Assembly (NCBI RefSeq): GCF_037126435.1
Contig: NZ_CP147020.1
Coordinates: 2,779,293 to 2,843,292 of the forward strand
DNA: 64,000 nucleotides
Source of the DNA: Bernardetia sp. ABR2-2B
Lineage (GTDB): Bacteria; Bacteroidota; Bacteroidia; Cytophagales; Bernardetiaceae
Direction: 5' to 3'
The notes below the pieces were generated by a model. That model was not told where the DNA came from. It did not search any database and was given only the letters and a program-made list of their open reading frames with translations. This document shows positions 33,855-42,181 of the stretch, piece by piece (the stretch's first letter is position 1; every line of letters starts with the position of its first letter). The translations under genes and the position numbers were made by a program.

Positions 33855-34523
33855 TTAAAAACCACCATGTTCTCGTAGTTCTTTTTCTGTATCCCTAATA
33901 CTTTTAATTACAAGAACAGTAAATAAGGCATCAAGAACGTCTATTACACTCAAAATTATATCGCCAAATGTGGGAATAATAGTTTGCAAGGTTTCAACTT
34001 CTCCTCTCATTTCCGTTTTAAAAGAAAAATAATAACCAATGAAGCTTACTAACCAAAAAAACCACCACCAACCGTGGATTCCCCCTTTCAAGTAATGTCT
34101 TATTCCATTTCCCTCTGCTGTAAGTTTCATTTTCTGCCATATTTCAGTTATTATATTGTAAGGATAATATAGAGAAATAACAGGTACAAAAAATCCTCCT
34201 ACTGCCCAACCATCTTTGTGTTGAGTTTCATATCCTATGAGTTGAATATTTTTGTATGCTCTTCTAAACCACATTAAAAAGAAAATAAAAGCTACTATAA
34301 AGACTAATAAGTTAATCCCAAGAATAAATTTTTTTATAGATATTAAAAAACTTTCAGTAGAAGGATTACTAATAATATAGACATTCGCTAATAAAACAAT
34401 TAAAGATAAAAAGAGAATAAAACTATACGCATAAATAGCATAATTTGCTCTATTGATATTATTACGCATCAACTCTTCTTTTGTCTCGCCCAAACTATTA
34501 TCATCTAATATTTGACTTTCCAT
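33855..34523 (-). CDS. DUF4328 membrane protein
   Basis: A 222-residue protein with about six membrane helices. Diagnostic segments are FLMWFRRAYKNIQLIGYE, then GWAVGGFFVPVISLYYPYNI and ITEIWQKMKLT, and a Trp-rich helix GWWWFFWLVSFIGYYF, matching DUF4328. The N-terminal ~25 residues are cytoplasmic and acidic. The function is unknown. A 40-bp gap separates its ATG from the stop of trpA upstream. Confidence 0.85.
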   Translation of the reverse strand: MESQILDDNSLGETKEELMRNNINRANYAIYAYSFILFLSLIVLLANVYIISNPSTESFLISIKKFILGINLLVFIVAFIFFLMWFRRAYKNIQLIGYETQHKDGWAVGGFFVPVISLYYPYNIITEIWQKMKLTAEGNGIRHYLKGGIHGWWWFFWLVSFIGYYFSFKTEMRGEVETLQTIIPTFGDIILSVIDVLDALFTVLVIKSIRDTEKELREHGGF

Positions 34524-34563
34524 TATTTTTTAAATTTCAGAAATTAAGATTTAACATAAAGTT

Positions 34564-35367
34564 TTATCTAGTAATTGAATCAACAAACTCTTTCACAGTT
34601 TTTCCACTTTCTAAATGACGAATAAAAGCTGAACCTATAATAGCTCCGTTAGCATAAGAAGTAGCTTGTTTGAATGATTTTTTATCAGAAATACCAAAGC
34701 CAATTTGCGTTGGGTTTTTGAGTTGTAATGACTTTATTTTATTAAAATACTCACTTTGTTTTTCAGATATATTTTGATTATTTGATGCTACGTTTCCTGT
34801 TGTGCTATTAGAAGAAACCATATAGACAAAACCATTACTCAACTCATCTATTTTTTTGATACGTTCTTCTGAAGTCTGTGGTGTGATAAGGAAAATAGTA
34901 TGTAATCCATATTTTTCGAAAACAGATTTATAGGTCAATTCATATTCAAACAATGGTAAATCTGGCAAAATAAGTCCATCAATACCTATCTCTTGACATT
35001 TTTTACAAAAATTTTCTATTCCAAACTGCAAAACTGGATTCAAATAACCCATCAAAACAATTGGAGTTTCTTTTATATTTCCTTCTTCATTTCTGATTCC
35101 TTCTAATTGCTCAAACATTTTTTTGATACTCATTCCATTATCCAATGCTATTTTATTGCTGTATTGGATAGTTTCTCCATCTGCAATTGGGTCAGAAAAA
35201 GGCATTCCAATTTCTATTAAATCTGTTCCTGCATCAGAAAGTTCTGTCAAAATACGACGAGTATCTTCTAGTTTTGGAAAACCTGCTGTAAAATAAATCG
35301 TCAGAACTCCATTTGTTTTTTTTTGGAAAAGAGAATCTATACGGTTTCTTGTGGTTGTTTCTATCAT
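34564..35367 (-). CDS. trpA: tryptophan synthase alpha chain
   Basis: A 267-residue TIM-barrel lyase that cleaves indole-3-glycerol phosphate to indole and glyceraldehyde-3-phosphate, passing indole to TrpB. LIEIGMPFSDPIADGETIQ carries the catalytic Glu and Asp; IDGLILPDLPLFE, TTGNVASNNQN (diverged phosphate-binding loop), IGFGISDKKSFKQA and GAIIGSAFIRHLE follow in the expected order. The length is normal. No other trp genes flank it here, so it is either detached from the trp operon or the operon is split. Confidence 0.95.
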   Translation of the reverse strand: MIETTTRNRIDSLFQKKTNGVLTIYFTAGFPKLEDTRRILTELSDAGTDLIEIGMPFSDPIADGETIQYSNKIALDNGMSIKKMFEQLEGIRNEEGNIKETPIVLMGYLNPVLQFGIENFCKKCQEIGIDGLILPDLPLFEYELTYKSVFEKYGLHTIFLITPQTSEERIKKIDELSNGFVYMVSSNSTTGNVASNNQNISEKQSEYFNKIKSLQLKNPTQIGFGISDKKSFKQATSYANGAIIGSAFIRHLESGKTVKEFVDSITR

Positions 35368-35382
35368 ATCATTAATTCTAAA

Positions 35383-35416
35383 AAACCCTAAGAGTCTTCT
35401 AAGACCCTTAGGGTTT
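35383..35416 (-). terminator. hairpin terminator downstream of the DUF3127 gene
   Basis: A long stem, AAACCCTAAG-AGTCTT against AAGACC-CTTAGGGTTT with a 2-nt loop, lies between the DUF3127 stop (35449) and the trpA start. It implies that trpA has its own promoter or relies on read-through. Confidence 0.8.
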
Positions 35417-35448
35417 GGGTTTTATTTCAACACAAATAATTTCAAAAT

Positions 35449-35871
35449 TTAAAATGGCAAATCATCGTCTCCCATTTCTGATGAAGAAGAAGTATCTTCT
35501 GTTGGAGGTGGAATATCTCCAGCAAACGGATTATCACCACTTCCACTTTGTGCAGTATCTTGATTCATGTCACTCATCATTGGGTCAGAGTGTTCTATCG
35601 AACGAGCTGCCAAACTATTAAACCAGCGAGGTTCGTCTTGAGGCGAACGTTGCCATTTTTTGCCACGAATCCAGCTACTTACTTTTACTTTTTCTCCTTC
35701 TTTGAATTTGTCTAACAAATCACAACTATCTTGTGTAAACTGGAAAATAATTTCTTGTGGATAATTTCCCTCTTCTATATTGAGTACAAATTCTCTTAAC
35801 TGAAAACGCTCTGATTTTACGCTAGTAGGAAATATTTTTATGAGTGTTCCCTCGGTTTCGAATGATGGCAT
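35449..35871 (-). CDS. DUF3127 OB-fold protein, SSB-like tail
   Basis: A 140-residue protein. Residues 1-95 form a DUF3127 OB-like domain (FETEGTLIKIFPTSVKSERF; QEIIFQFTQDSCDLLDKFKE; GKKWQRSPQDEPRWFNSLAA). The remainder is disordered and ends in the acidic tail GDDDLPF, which is the protein-interaction tail typical of single-stranded DNA-binding proteins. A role as an SSB-like DNA-binding or SSB-partner-recruiting protein is plausible but inferred. A REP-like repeat lies 42 nt upstream of the ATG. Confidence 0.85.
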   Translation of the reverse strand: MPSFETEGTLIKIFPTSVKSERFQLREFVLNIEEGNYPQEIIFQFTQDSCDLLDKFKEGEKVKVSSWIRGKKWQRSPQDEPRWFNSLAARSIEHSDPMMSDMNQDTAQSGSGDNPFAGDIPPPTEDTSSSSEMGDDDLPF

Positions 35872-35912
35872 TTTATATTGAGTTTTTGAAGTTCTTAAAT
35901 TTGAATTTATGC

Positions 35913-35943
35913 TGTCGTTGGTGGAGACACCAACAACGGCAAG
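35913..35943 (+). repeat. REP-like palindromic repeat, copy 2
   Basis: TGTCGTTGGTGGAGACACCA and the following bases to 35943 fit the four-copy family; the core GTTGGTG-GAGA-CACCAAC is a perfect 7-bp hairpin. It lies between pheS and the DUF3127 gene. Confidence 0.75.
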
Positions 35944-36005
35944 TGAAATGAAATAGTATAGATTATCATTTCATTTGAAATTTAACTGATTACTGGTTAC
36001 TGATT

Positions 36006-37022
36006 TTAGAACTGACGCAAGAAACGCATTTCATTTTCGAAGAGCATACGAATATCTGGAATATCATAACGTAGGAGTGCAATTCTTTCTATTCCCATTC
36101 CGAAAGCAAAGCCATTGTATTTTTTAGAATCAATATTTACATTTTCCAAAACGTTGGGATGAACCATTCCACAACCCAAAATTTCTAACCAACCTGTTCC
36201 TTTCGTAAGACGATAATCAGATTCTGTTTTTGTTCCTAAATAAACATCAACTTCTGCACTTGGTTCTGTAAATGGAAAATACGAAGGACGAACACGAATT
36301 TTGGCATGTTGTCCGAAAAACTCTTTTGCAAAATAAAGAAGTGTTTGCTTCAATTGTGCAAAACTAACTCCTTCATTGACATACAAACCTTCAATTTGAT
36401 GAAACATACAATGCGAACGAGCAGAAATAGTTTCATTACGAAAAACTCTACCAACTGATAGTGTTCTAATTGGTGGTTTTTGATTTTTCATGACACGCAC
36501 TTGCACAGGCGATGTATGCGTACGAAGTAAAATATCTGGATCTTTTTCGATGAAAAAAGTATCTTGCATTTCTCGTGCAGGATGATTTTCAGGAAAGTTG
36601 AGTGCTGTAAAATTATACCAATCCAATTCTATTTCAGGTCCTTCAGAAAGATTGAAACCTATGCGTTCGAAAATCTGAATAATTTCATCACGCACCTGTG
36701 AAACGGGATGCAAACTTCCCAAAGTTTCATATGAAGCAGGTAGAGTAATATCTAAATCTGTTCCGGCTGTTGCATCTTGGGCATCTTCGATTTCCTGTTT
36801 TTTTGTACGGAACTTTGATTCAGCAGCTTGTTTTAATACGTTTATTTGTTGCCCTAATGTTCTTTTTTCTTCTTTAGGAACAGTCTTAAATTCATCAAAG
36901 AGAGTAGAAAGTTTGCTGTTTCGGCTTATAAAATCCAAACGAAATGTTTCTAACTGCTCTACACTTTGTATTTCAAAATTTTCTACTTCTGAAAGTAGTA
37001 AATTTACTTTTTCTTGTAACAT
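36006..37022 (-). CDS. pheS: phenylalanyl-tRNA synthetase alpha subunit
   Basis: A 338-residue class II aminoacyl-tRNA synthetase subunit. The N-terminal ~90 residues form the coiled-coil tRNA-binding arm. The catalytic part shows SLHPVSQVRDEIIQIFERIG, then FTALNFPENHPAREMQDTF, LLRTHTSPVQVR (motif 2 region), FRNETISARSHCMFHQIEGL and the motif 3 segment FAFGMGIERIALLRYDIPDI. It pairs with PheT, which is not in the window. The length is usual. It appears to be transcribed alone. Confidence 0.97.
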   Translation of the reverse strand: MLQEKVNLLLSEVENFEIQSVEQLETFRLDFISRNSKLSTLFDEFKTVPKEEKRTLGQQINVLKQAAESKFRTKKQEIEDAQDATAGTDLDITLPASYETLGSLHPVSQVRDEIIQIFERIGFNLSEGPEIELDWYNFTALNFPENHPAREMQDTFFIEKDPDILLRTHTSPVQVRVMKNQKPPIRTLSVGRVFRNETISARSHCMFHQIEGLYVNEGVSFAQLKQTLLYFAKEFFGQHAKIRVRPSYFPFTEPSAEVDVYLGTKTESDYRLTKGTGWLEILGCGMVHPNVLENVNIDSKKYNGFAFGMGIERIALLRYDIPDIRMLFENEMRFLRQF

Positions 37023-37171
37023 AAATTTTTATCAATGAATGATTGATGAATAAAGACTATTTTCTATTGAAATGAAGTTGCAATTTCGTTAAAAAAGTGG
37101 TTTTGTGCAAATATTGGAATTTGTAAACAGAATTTTCTTACAACTAAATGAGGTAGATTAAAGAAACTAAA

Positions 37172-37714
37172 TCAATCTTGAACTGTACTTATCGATTCAA
37201 ACATATTTTTGGCAAGACTAGAGAGTGTGCTTTGTTCTTCTTTGAAAACCATCCATTCATACAAAAACTCTTTACCAACAATATGCGCCCCTACTCTACA
37301 TTTGGCTTGACTAAGCAAAAGTATTCTTTCAAAAAGAGCTACATTTTGATTACTGATACAGAATAGATAGTCAAATTTGGTGGAAATAAATTTTTGCACT
37401 GCCACTACATCCATATTTCCACTCCAATCCATTTGTTCTGGATGAACCAAAAAAAATCGATACGAAACTCGTAACTCTTCTTTTATTTTTTTGGTTTGAA
37501 ATAATATTACTTCTACTTTTTTATTATCTTTTTGAAGCTTTTCTATAATGGGACTGATTTGCTTTGCATCTTCTGCACTTTCTACTTGTAATAAAATACC
37601 AAAATGCTTTGCTTCCTCATAAGGCAAAGTTTGGTGTTTGGAAGCCGAAGGTCGAATTTGTCTATTCTTACGACTGACCAAATAATTTTTTATGGGATAA
37701 AGTAAATTATTCAT
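37172..37714 (-). CDS. conserved Bacteroidota protein (DUF6913-like)
   Basis: A 180-residue soluble protein beginning with a basic region (SRKNRQIRPS) and continuing with an alternating alpha/beta pattern: FGILLQVESAEDAKQISPII, VEVILFQTKK, FDYLFCISNQNVALFERILL and KCRVGAHIV. This looks like a small Rossmann-like fold and, from memory, fits DUF6913, a family of unknown function limited to Bacteroidota. The upstream region contains one copy of the 73-bp repeat bordering the ATPase cassette. Confidence 0.6.
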   Translation of the reverse strand: MNNLLYPIKNYLVSRKNRQIRPSASKHQTLPYEEAKHFGILLQVESAEDAKQISPIIEKLQKDNKKVEVILFQTKKIKEELRVSYRFFLVHPEQMDWSGNMDVVAVQKFISTKFDYLFCISNQNVALFERILLLSQAKCRVGAHIVGKEFLYEWMVFKEEQSTLSSLAKNMFESISTVQD

Positions 37715-37845
37715 TTTTCTATAACGCTGACAAAGGCTGTAAAATTATTATTTTACAAGAAATCACTTGATTATTCGTGGGTTATTCAAGATGATTTTTA
37801 TAAAAACTAATACCTTAATTTTACAAAATTAGTCATTTTTTGTCT

Positions 37846-37918
37846 AAGTGAGCAATTAAAAACTATCCAAAATGAATATTCTGTAAAATCTAATAGGGAG
37901 AATTTTTTGGGGTTGTTT
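37846..37918 (+). repeat. 73-nt direct repeat, left copy
   Basis: The sequence from AAGTGAGCAATTAAAAACTA to GGTTGTTT is repeated at 39992-40064 with only two mismatches (71/73). It lies 7 nt beyond the stop codon of the 239-aa gene at 37926. Confidence 0.95.
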
Positions 37919-37925
37919 AGATAAT

Positions 37926-38645
37926 TTATTTGCTCAAATTAAAAGACAAAATTTGAATAAATTTTCTAGCTTCTGGAATGTGTTTATAAACCTGTTCTAT
38001 ATTTTGAGGTATGATATGCTTTGCTAAAGTTCGCTGCAAATATTCTTTATTATAGGCTATTGGAATGCTATCAGTTCCCCAAACTTCTTGTTTTAAATCT
38101 GGTTTTGCATTAAAACTTCTGTATTTTTCTTTGTAATTTGGCATTGCTGCACGAACTAAAATTTCGATACAAGGAAATGGAATGAGAGGCAAAATAAGAG
38201 GTAGATATTCATAAGTGTAACCTTCTTTAATTCTGTTATCATAAAAATGCTCAATAGCTTTCCACAAAACAGGATATACAAAGTAAAACCATTCTTCAAA
38301 ATAAGAGTCCGTTTTTTCTAATATAATTTCAGAATCTGCATTAAAGATGAGTATATCTTGATTGGTAAGATACGTTCCTTTTTCATTTGCTAGTTTGAGA
38401 AATGCTGTTCCCAAAAACTCATTTATATCCTCTACAAATTGAGTTGTATGTTTATGATGCAAACCATAGCCTTCTTTTTTACAAGTTTGAAAGTAGTTTT
38501 GTACGACTTTAATAGTATCTATATTATCAAACCTATAAAATTCTTCTTCTAAACTATTTTCTTTGTGATGTTTTTCAAAAATAGCTTCTATAAGTTTTTT
38601 CAAAACATGGAAATCACTATCTCCATCACTAATAATTCCTATCAT
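37926..38645 (-). CDS. TOPRIM-like/DUF4276-like partner of the ATPase (uncertain)
   Basis: A 239-residue soluble protein. The N-terminus GIISDGDSDFHVLKKLIEAI has the shape of the first TOPRIM motif (acidic-G-x-x-D followed by a helix), and QDILIFNADSEIILE could be the second acidic motif. The middle is aromatic-rich (YFEEWFYFVYPVLWKAIEHF) and the C-terminus helical. TOPRIM-type or DUF4276/DUF4435-type proteins are the usual second component of two-gene OLD-like ATPase systems (for example PARIS and RloAB). It is 36 nt downstream of the ATPase gene and evidently co-transcribed. The acidic residues differ from the classical E-x-D-x-D set, so the assignment is tentative. Confidence 0.55.
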   Translation of the reverse strand: MIGIISDGDSDFHVLKKLIEAIFEKHHKENSLEEEFYRFDNIDTIKVVQNYFQTCKKEGYGLHHKHTTQFVEDINEFLGTAFLKLANEKGTYLTNQDILIFNADSEIILEKTDSYFEEWFYFVYPVLWKAIEHFYDNRIKEGYTYEYLPLILPLIPFPCIEILVRAAMPNYKEKYRSFNAKPDLKQEVWGTDSIPIAYNKEYLQRTLAKHIIPQNIEQVYKHIPEARKFIQILSFNLSK

Positions 38646-38681
38646 TTCTGTATAAATTTATTCTGTTGATGAAGGTTTATA

Positions 38682-39896
38682 TTATAATTCTCTTAAAATT
38701 CCATTATAAAAAAGTTCGGTAAGTGCATACTTTCGAACGTGTAAAACTCCATCCACTTCCTCAACCGTTCCTTCTTTCAATACACCCAAACGATTTATTT
38801 TTTTCAGAGCTTCATTTAGATTAGTAACTTCACTAACATATCCTTTTTTTCTTTTCAAATGAAAAGTATAAACAGAATCCAAATTATCTGAAAACTCACG
38901 AATTACAGAAGGACTATGAGAGGTAAGAATAAATTGTGTATTTTTTCCATTATCAGAAATATATTTTAGCCAACCTAAAAACTCTTTAACTTTACTTTGA
39001 TTGATTCCATTTTCGATTTCTTCTAACATAATAAGAGAAGGCTTTTTTTCTAAGGCACAAATCAACGATACAGCAGTCGCTTTCAAAAGTCCATCTGAAA
39101 TTGCATCAGCATCAAAATTGATACTATTATGATTTCCTAAATCAAACTGCCAAACTAATTTATCATCTTCTATTTCTACTCCTATTAAACTAGGTTCGAA
39201 AGTTCTTATAAAAGCCAAAAATCTACTGTACGAATTTTTCTCATTCTCTTTGATATAAATAATAAGAGCAGCAAATAATTCATTAAAATTAGAAATATCT
39301 ATTCTATTAGGTTCATTAAATTTTAGTTCTATATTTTTATCAATTTTGCTATGTTCTCTAAGTAGTTGAGGATAGAAATTGAAATAATACATAGTAGCTA
39401 ATGACTTAATTTTTTCATAAACTTTATGTTTAAATTTAAAATCATTAATTGTCTTGTTGTTGCTATCTTCAATCAATTTGTGCAATTTCAAGGAATAAAT
39501 ATCACATTTTTCATTTTTGAATTTTATTATTTCTTCATCAATTTCTATACTCATTATTTCAGATAATTCTACTAATTGATTCAAACCAATAGTATGAATT
39601 ATAAGACTATAACTCATTTTTACTTCTTTATCTAAATAAATTAATGTTGTTTCATAACCTAAAATAATATCTTTATCAGAATGCAAACTATGCTTATTGC
39701 TCAACAAATTTGTAAAAATGACTTCTTCATTTCTTTTATGAAAATTAGCTCTAACAATTTCCGAAAAAAAACTAATCGCTTTCAAAAGATTAGTTTTTCC
39801 AGAGTTATTCGAACCTATCAATAAAGTAAGGTCTTTGAGTTCTATTTCTGTGTCTAAATGTGTCTTGAAATTTTGTACTCTGAATTTGGTAAACAT
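38682..39896 (-). CDS. AAA15/AAA21-type (OLD/RecF-like) ATPase
   Basis: I choose the ATG at 39896 (404 residues), which places the first strand FTKFRVQNFKTHLDTEIEL at the N-terminus as in all relatives; the open frame continues upstream to 40001 without a sensible start. ABC/SMC-type ATPase motifs are complete: Walker A GSNNSGKT (28-35), signature-like ISDGLL (266-271), Walker B SLIMLEEIENG (Glu292/293) and H-switch TSHSPS (325-330). A variable middle region (about 90-240) replaces a coiled coil. Such ATPases occur with nuclease-like partners in phage-defence systems. The two genes lie precisely between 73-bp direct repeats. Confidence 0.85.
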   Translation of the reverse strand: MFTKFRVQNFKTHLDTEIELKDLTLLIGSNNSGKTNLLKAISFFSEIVRANFHKRNEEVIFTNLLSNKHSLHSDKDIILGYETTLIYLDKEVKMSYSLIIHTIGLNQLVELSEIMSIEIDEEIIKFKNEKCDIYSLKLHKLIEDSNNKTINDFKFKHKVYEKIKSLATMYYFNFYPQLLREHSKIDKNIELKFNEPNRIDISNFNELFAALIIYIKENEKNSYSRFLAFIRTFEPSLIGVEIEDDKLVWQFDLGNHNSINFDADAISDGLLKATAVSLICALEKKPSLIMLEEIENGINQSKVKEFLGWLKYISDNGKNTQFILTSHSPSVIREFSDNLDSVYTFHLKRKKGYVSEVTNLNEALKKINRLGVLKEGTVEEVDGVLHVRKYALTELFYNGILREL

Positions 39897-39991
39897 ATAA
39901 AAATGTAGTCTATGGTATTTTTTATTCTCTATAAACCAAATATAATTTATTTTTCTTAAATTTTTATTTAGATTACTTTTGCTTGTTTTCA

Positions 39992-40064
39992 AAGTGAGCA
40001 ATTAAAAACTATCCAAAATAAATATTCTGTAAAATCTAATAGGGAGAATTTTTTGGCGTTGTTT
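39992..40064 (+). repeat. 73-nt direct repeat, right copy
   Basis: Partner of 37846-37918 (two mismatches). It lies 96 nt upstream of the ATPase ATG, so it could also contain the promoter of the cassette. Confidence 0.95.
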
Positions 40065-40082
40065 GGGTAGAAGTTAGTTATT

Positions 40083-40562
40083 CTATTTTATTAATTGCTC
40101 ATTAATGATTTTGATATTATGGCGAATATCATCAGTTATATTTTGATAATAAATTGGTTCTTCTCCTTTATCAATCTGAAATTGTCGTTTAATTCCTAAT
40201 ATTTCAAATTCAAAAAAATATCCACCTTGGTCATAACAATCTGGACAGCCAAAACCACTTCTAGGATCAAGTATCATAATTAAAGGTACTCGTAATTTAT
40301 AAAAATCATAATCTTTTATACCCTCTTGATTTATAATTTTTTGACCGAGTATTTCTAGTTTTTCATCTTTGAATCTAAAATCCCAAAAAGATGTTGTATC
40401 AACCAAGATAGTTTTATCACTAACTTCATACATTGTAGCGCAATTTCCATCACACATCCCTGCAAAAAAACCAAAAGTAGTTTTATTTGGAGTAACTTCT
40501 ATTAGTGAAAGTCCAACGATGAAAACAGGAATTATCAATAACTTACCTAGTAATTTCTTCAT
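40083..40562 (-). CDS. membrane-anchored or secreted protein, unknown
   Basis: A 159-residue protein with an N-terminal hydrophobic helix (LLGKLLIIPVFIVGLSLIEV) that may be a signal anchor. The mature part has CDGNCATMY, then FGCPDCYDQGGYFFEFEIL, giving two C-x2/3-C pairs that could form disulphides or bind metal. No family was recognised. Its own promoter is suggested by TATCTTTG on the minus strand at 40593-40600, 31 nt before the ATG. Confidence 0.55.
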   Translation of the reverse strand: MKKLLGKLLIIPVFIVGLSLIEVTPNKTTFGFFAGMCDGNCATMYEVSDKTILVDTTSFWDFRFKDEKLEILGQKIINQEGIKDYDFYKLRVPLIMILDPRSGFGCPDCYDQGGYFFEFEILGIKRQFQIDKGEEPIYYQNITDDIRHNIKIINEQLIK

Positions 40563-40592
40563 TATTTAAAAAAATCGTATTCTGTTTTTTCA

Positions 40593-40600
40593 CAAAGATA
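40593..40600 (-). promoter_or_regulatory. putative -7 box
   Basis: TATCTTTG on the minus strand, upstream of the 159-aa gene. No clear TTG lies at the expected -33 distance. Confidence 0.4.
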
Positions 40601-40617
40601 TGTAAATAAAATTGTAC

Positions 40618-40648
40618 TAAGCCGTTGTCGATGTCCTCACCGACAACA
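40618..40648 (-). repeat. REP-like palindromic repeat, copy 3 (inverted)
   Basis: Minus-strand copy of the 31-nt family, 11 nt beyond the gltD stop; its hairpin (GTTGTCG ... CGACAAC) could help end or stabilise gltD mRNA. Confidence 0.7.
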
Positions 40649-40658
40649 GATGAAAAAC

Positions 40659-42164
40659 CTACCCAAAAACCACCTTCTGTTGAGTATCCAACTTAGAAAC
40701 AGCTTTTGCTTCTAATTCAGTATGTCCCATCAACTGCAAATCAATCTGACGAGCAGCTTCACGCCCTTCTGAAATTGCCCAAACGACAAGCGATTGCCCT
40801 CTTCTCATATCTCCTGCTGCAAAAACTTTAGGGTTTTGAGTTTGGTAATTTTGTGCTTGAATATTTCCTTTTTCGTCTAACAAAACACCTAGTTCTTCTA
40901 GCATTTCAGCACGTTCTGGATGTAGAAAACCCATCGCCAAAAGCACCAAATCACAGGGAACAATTCTTTCTGTTTTTGGATCTTCTTCAAAACCCATTTT
41001 TCCATTTTCTGTTTTCCATTCTATATCGACGAGTTTTACTCCTGTCAGTTCGCCTTTTTCATTGCCTACAAATTCTTTTGTCAGAATAGACCAAGTACGC
41101 TCACAGCCTTCTTCATGGGAAGACGAAGTTCGCATCATCATAGGCCAGTTGGGCCAAGGCGTGTTTTCTGCTCGTTCTTTGGGAGGCATTGGCATAAGTT
41201 CGATTTGTGTTACTGATTCTGCTTTGTGTCTGTTAGACGTTCCTACACAATCCGAACCTGTATCTCCTCCTCCGATTACGACTACTTTTTTGTTTGTTGC
41301 CAAAATTTCGCCTTGTTGATAGCTATTTCCTGCGTGGTCGTAGTTGAGTTTTTTGTTTGCTGTTCGTTTGTTTTGCTGACTCAAAAAATCCATTGCAAAA
41401 TGTACGCCTTTGAGTTCTCGTCCTTTAATATTCAAATCTCTAGGAACAGTAGAACCACCACAAAGTAAAATAGAATCAAATTCTTCCATCAAACCTTTGA
41501 CACGAACATTTACACCTACATTCGCATTCGTTTTGAAAATAATACCTTCGGATTTCATTATTTTCAAACGACGGTCTATGATATTTTTTTCTAATTTAAA
41601 ATCAGGTATTCCATAACGAAGCAATCCACCAATAGCATCAGCACGTTCGAAAACAGTTAGCGTATGTCCTGCTTTGTTGAGTTGTGAAGCTGCTGCAAGT
41701 CCTGCTGGTCCTGAACCTACGACAGCTACTTTTTTTCCTGTTCGTACTTCTGGAACTCTTGGTTTTACATAGCCTTTTTCGTATGCTTTTTCTATAATAA
41801 ATCGCTCAATCGCCTCTATGGCTACGGCAGGTTTATTGATTGCCAAAACACAAGACGATTCACAAGGTGCAGGACAAATCCTTCCTGTAAACTCTGGAAA
41901 ATTATTTGTAGAAGCGAGTATTTCATAAGCCTGTTCCCAGTTTTTTTGATATACAGCATCATTAAAATCTGGAATAATATTGCCCAAAGGACAACCACTA
42001 TGGCAAAAAGGAACGCCACAATCCATACAGCGTGAAGACTGTTCGACGGCTTTGTCTTTAGAAAGTGTTTCTTCAACTTCTAAATAATCTTTTACCCTTT
42101 CGTTTATATTTCTTTTGGTGGGTATATCTCTAGTAAATTCTATAAATCCTGTTGGTTTTCCCAT
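40659..42164 (-). CDS. gltD: glutamate synthase small subunit
   Basis: A 501-residue NADPH-dependent flavoprotein that feeds electrons to GltB. The N-terminal cysteine-rich domain SRCMDCGVPFCHSGCPLGN and a second set (GRICPAPCESSCVL) bind two 4Fe-4S clusters. The FAD-binding GSGPAGLAAASQL and NADPH-binding VVIGGGDTGSDCVGTSNRH folds follow, with the C-terminal VFAAGDMRRGQSLVVWAISE. The length is normal. It lies downstream of gltB on the same strand with a 195-bp gap that contains a REP-like repeat, consistent with a gltBD operon. Confidence 0.97.
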   Translation of the reverse strand: MGKPTGFIEFTRDIPTKRNINERVKDYLEVEETLSKDKAVEQSSRCMDCGVPFCHSGCPLGNIIPDFNDAVYQKNWEQAYEILASTNNFPEFTGRICPAPCESSCVLAINKPAVAIEAIERFIIEKAYEKGYVKPRVPEVRTGKKVAVVGSGPAGLAAASQLNKAGHTLTVFERADAIGGLLRYGIPDFKLEKNIIDRRLKIMKSEGIIFKTNANVGVNVRVKGLMEEFDSILLCGGSTVPRDLNIKGRELKGVHFAMDFLSQQNKRTANKKLNYDHAGNSYQQGEILATNKKVVVIGGGDTGSDCVGTSNRHKAESVTQIELMPMPPKERAENTPWPNWPMMMRTSSSHEEGCERTWSILTKEFVGNEKGELTGVKLVDIEWKTENGKMGFEEDPKTERIVPCDLVLLAMGFLHPERAEMLEELGVLLDEKGNIQAQNYQTQNPKVFAAGDMRRGQSLVVWAISEGREAARQIDLQLMGHTELEAKAVSKLDTQQKVVFG

Positions 42165-42181
42165 TTTATTTTTTGTTTAAA

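Noticed and set aside
35946-35976. AAATGAAAT / ATTTCATTT inverted repeat after pheS
   Set aside because: AT-only stem with no T tract on the minus strand; too weak to call a terminator.
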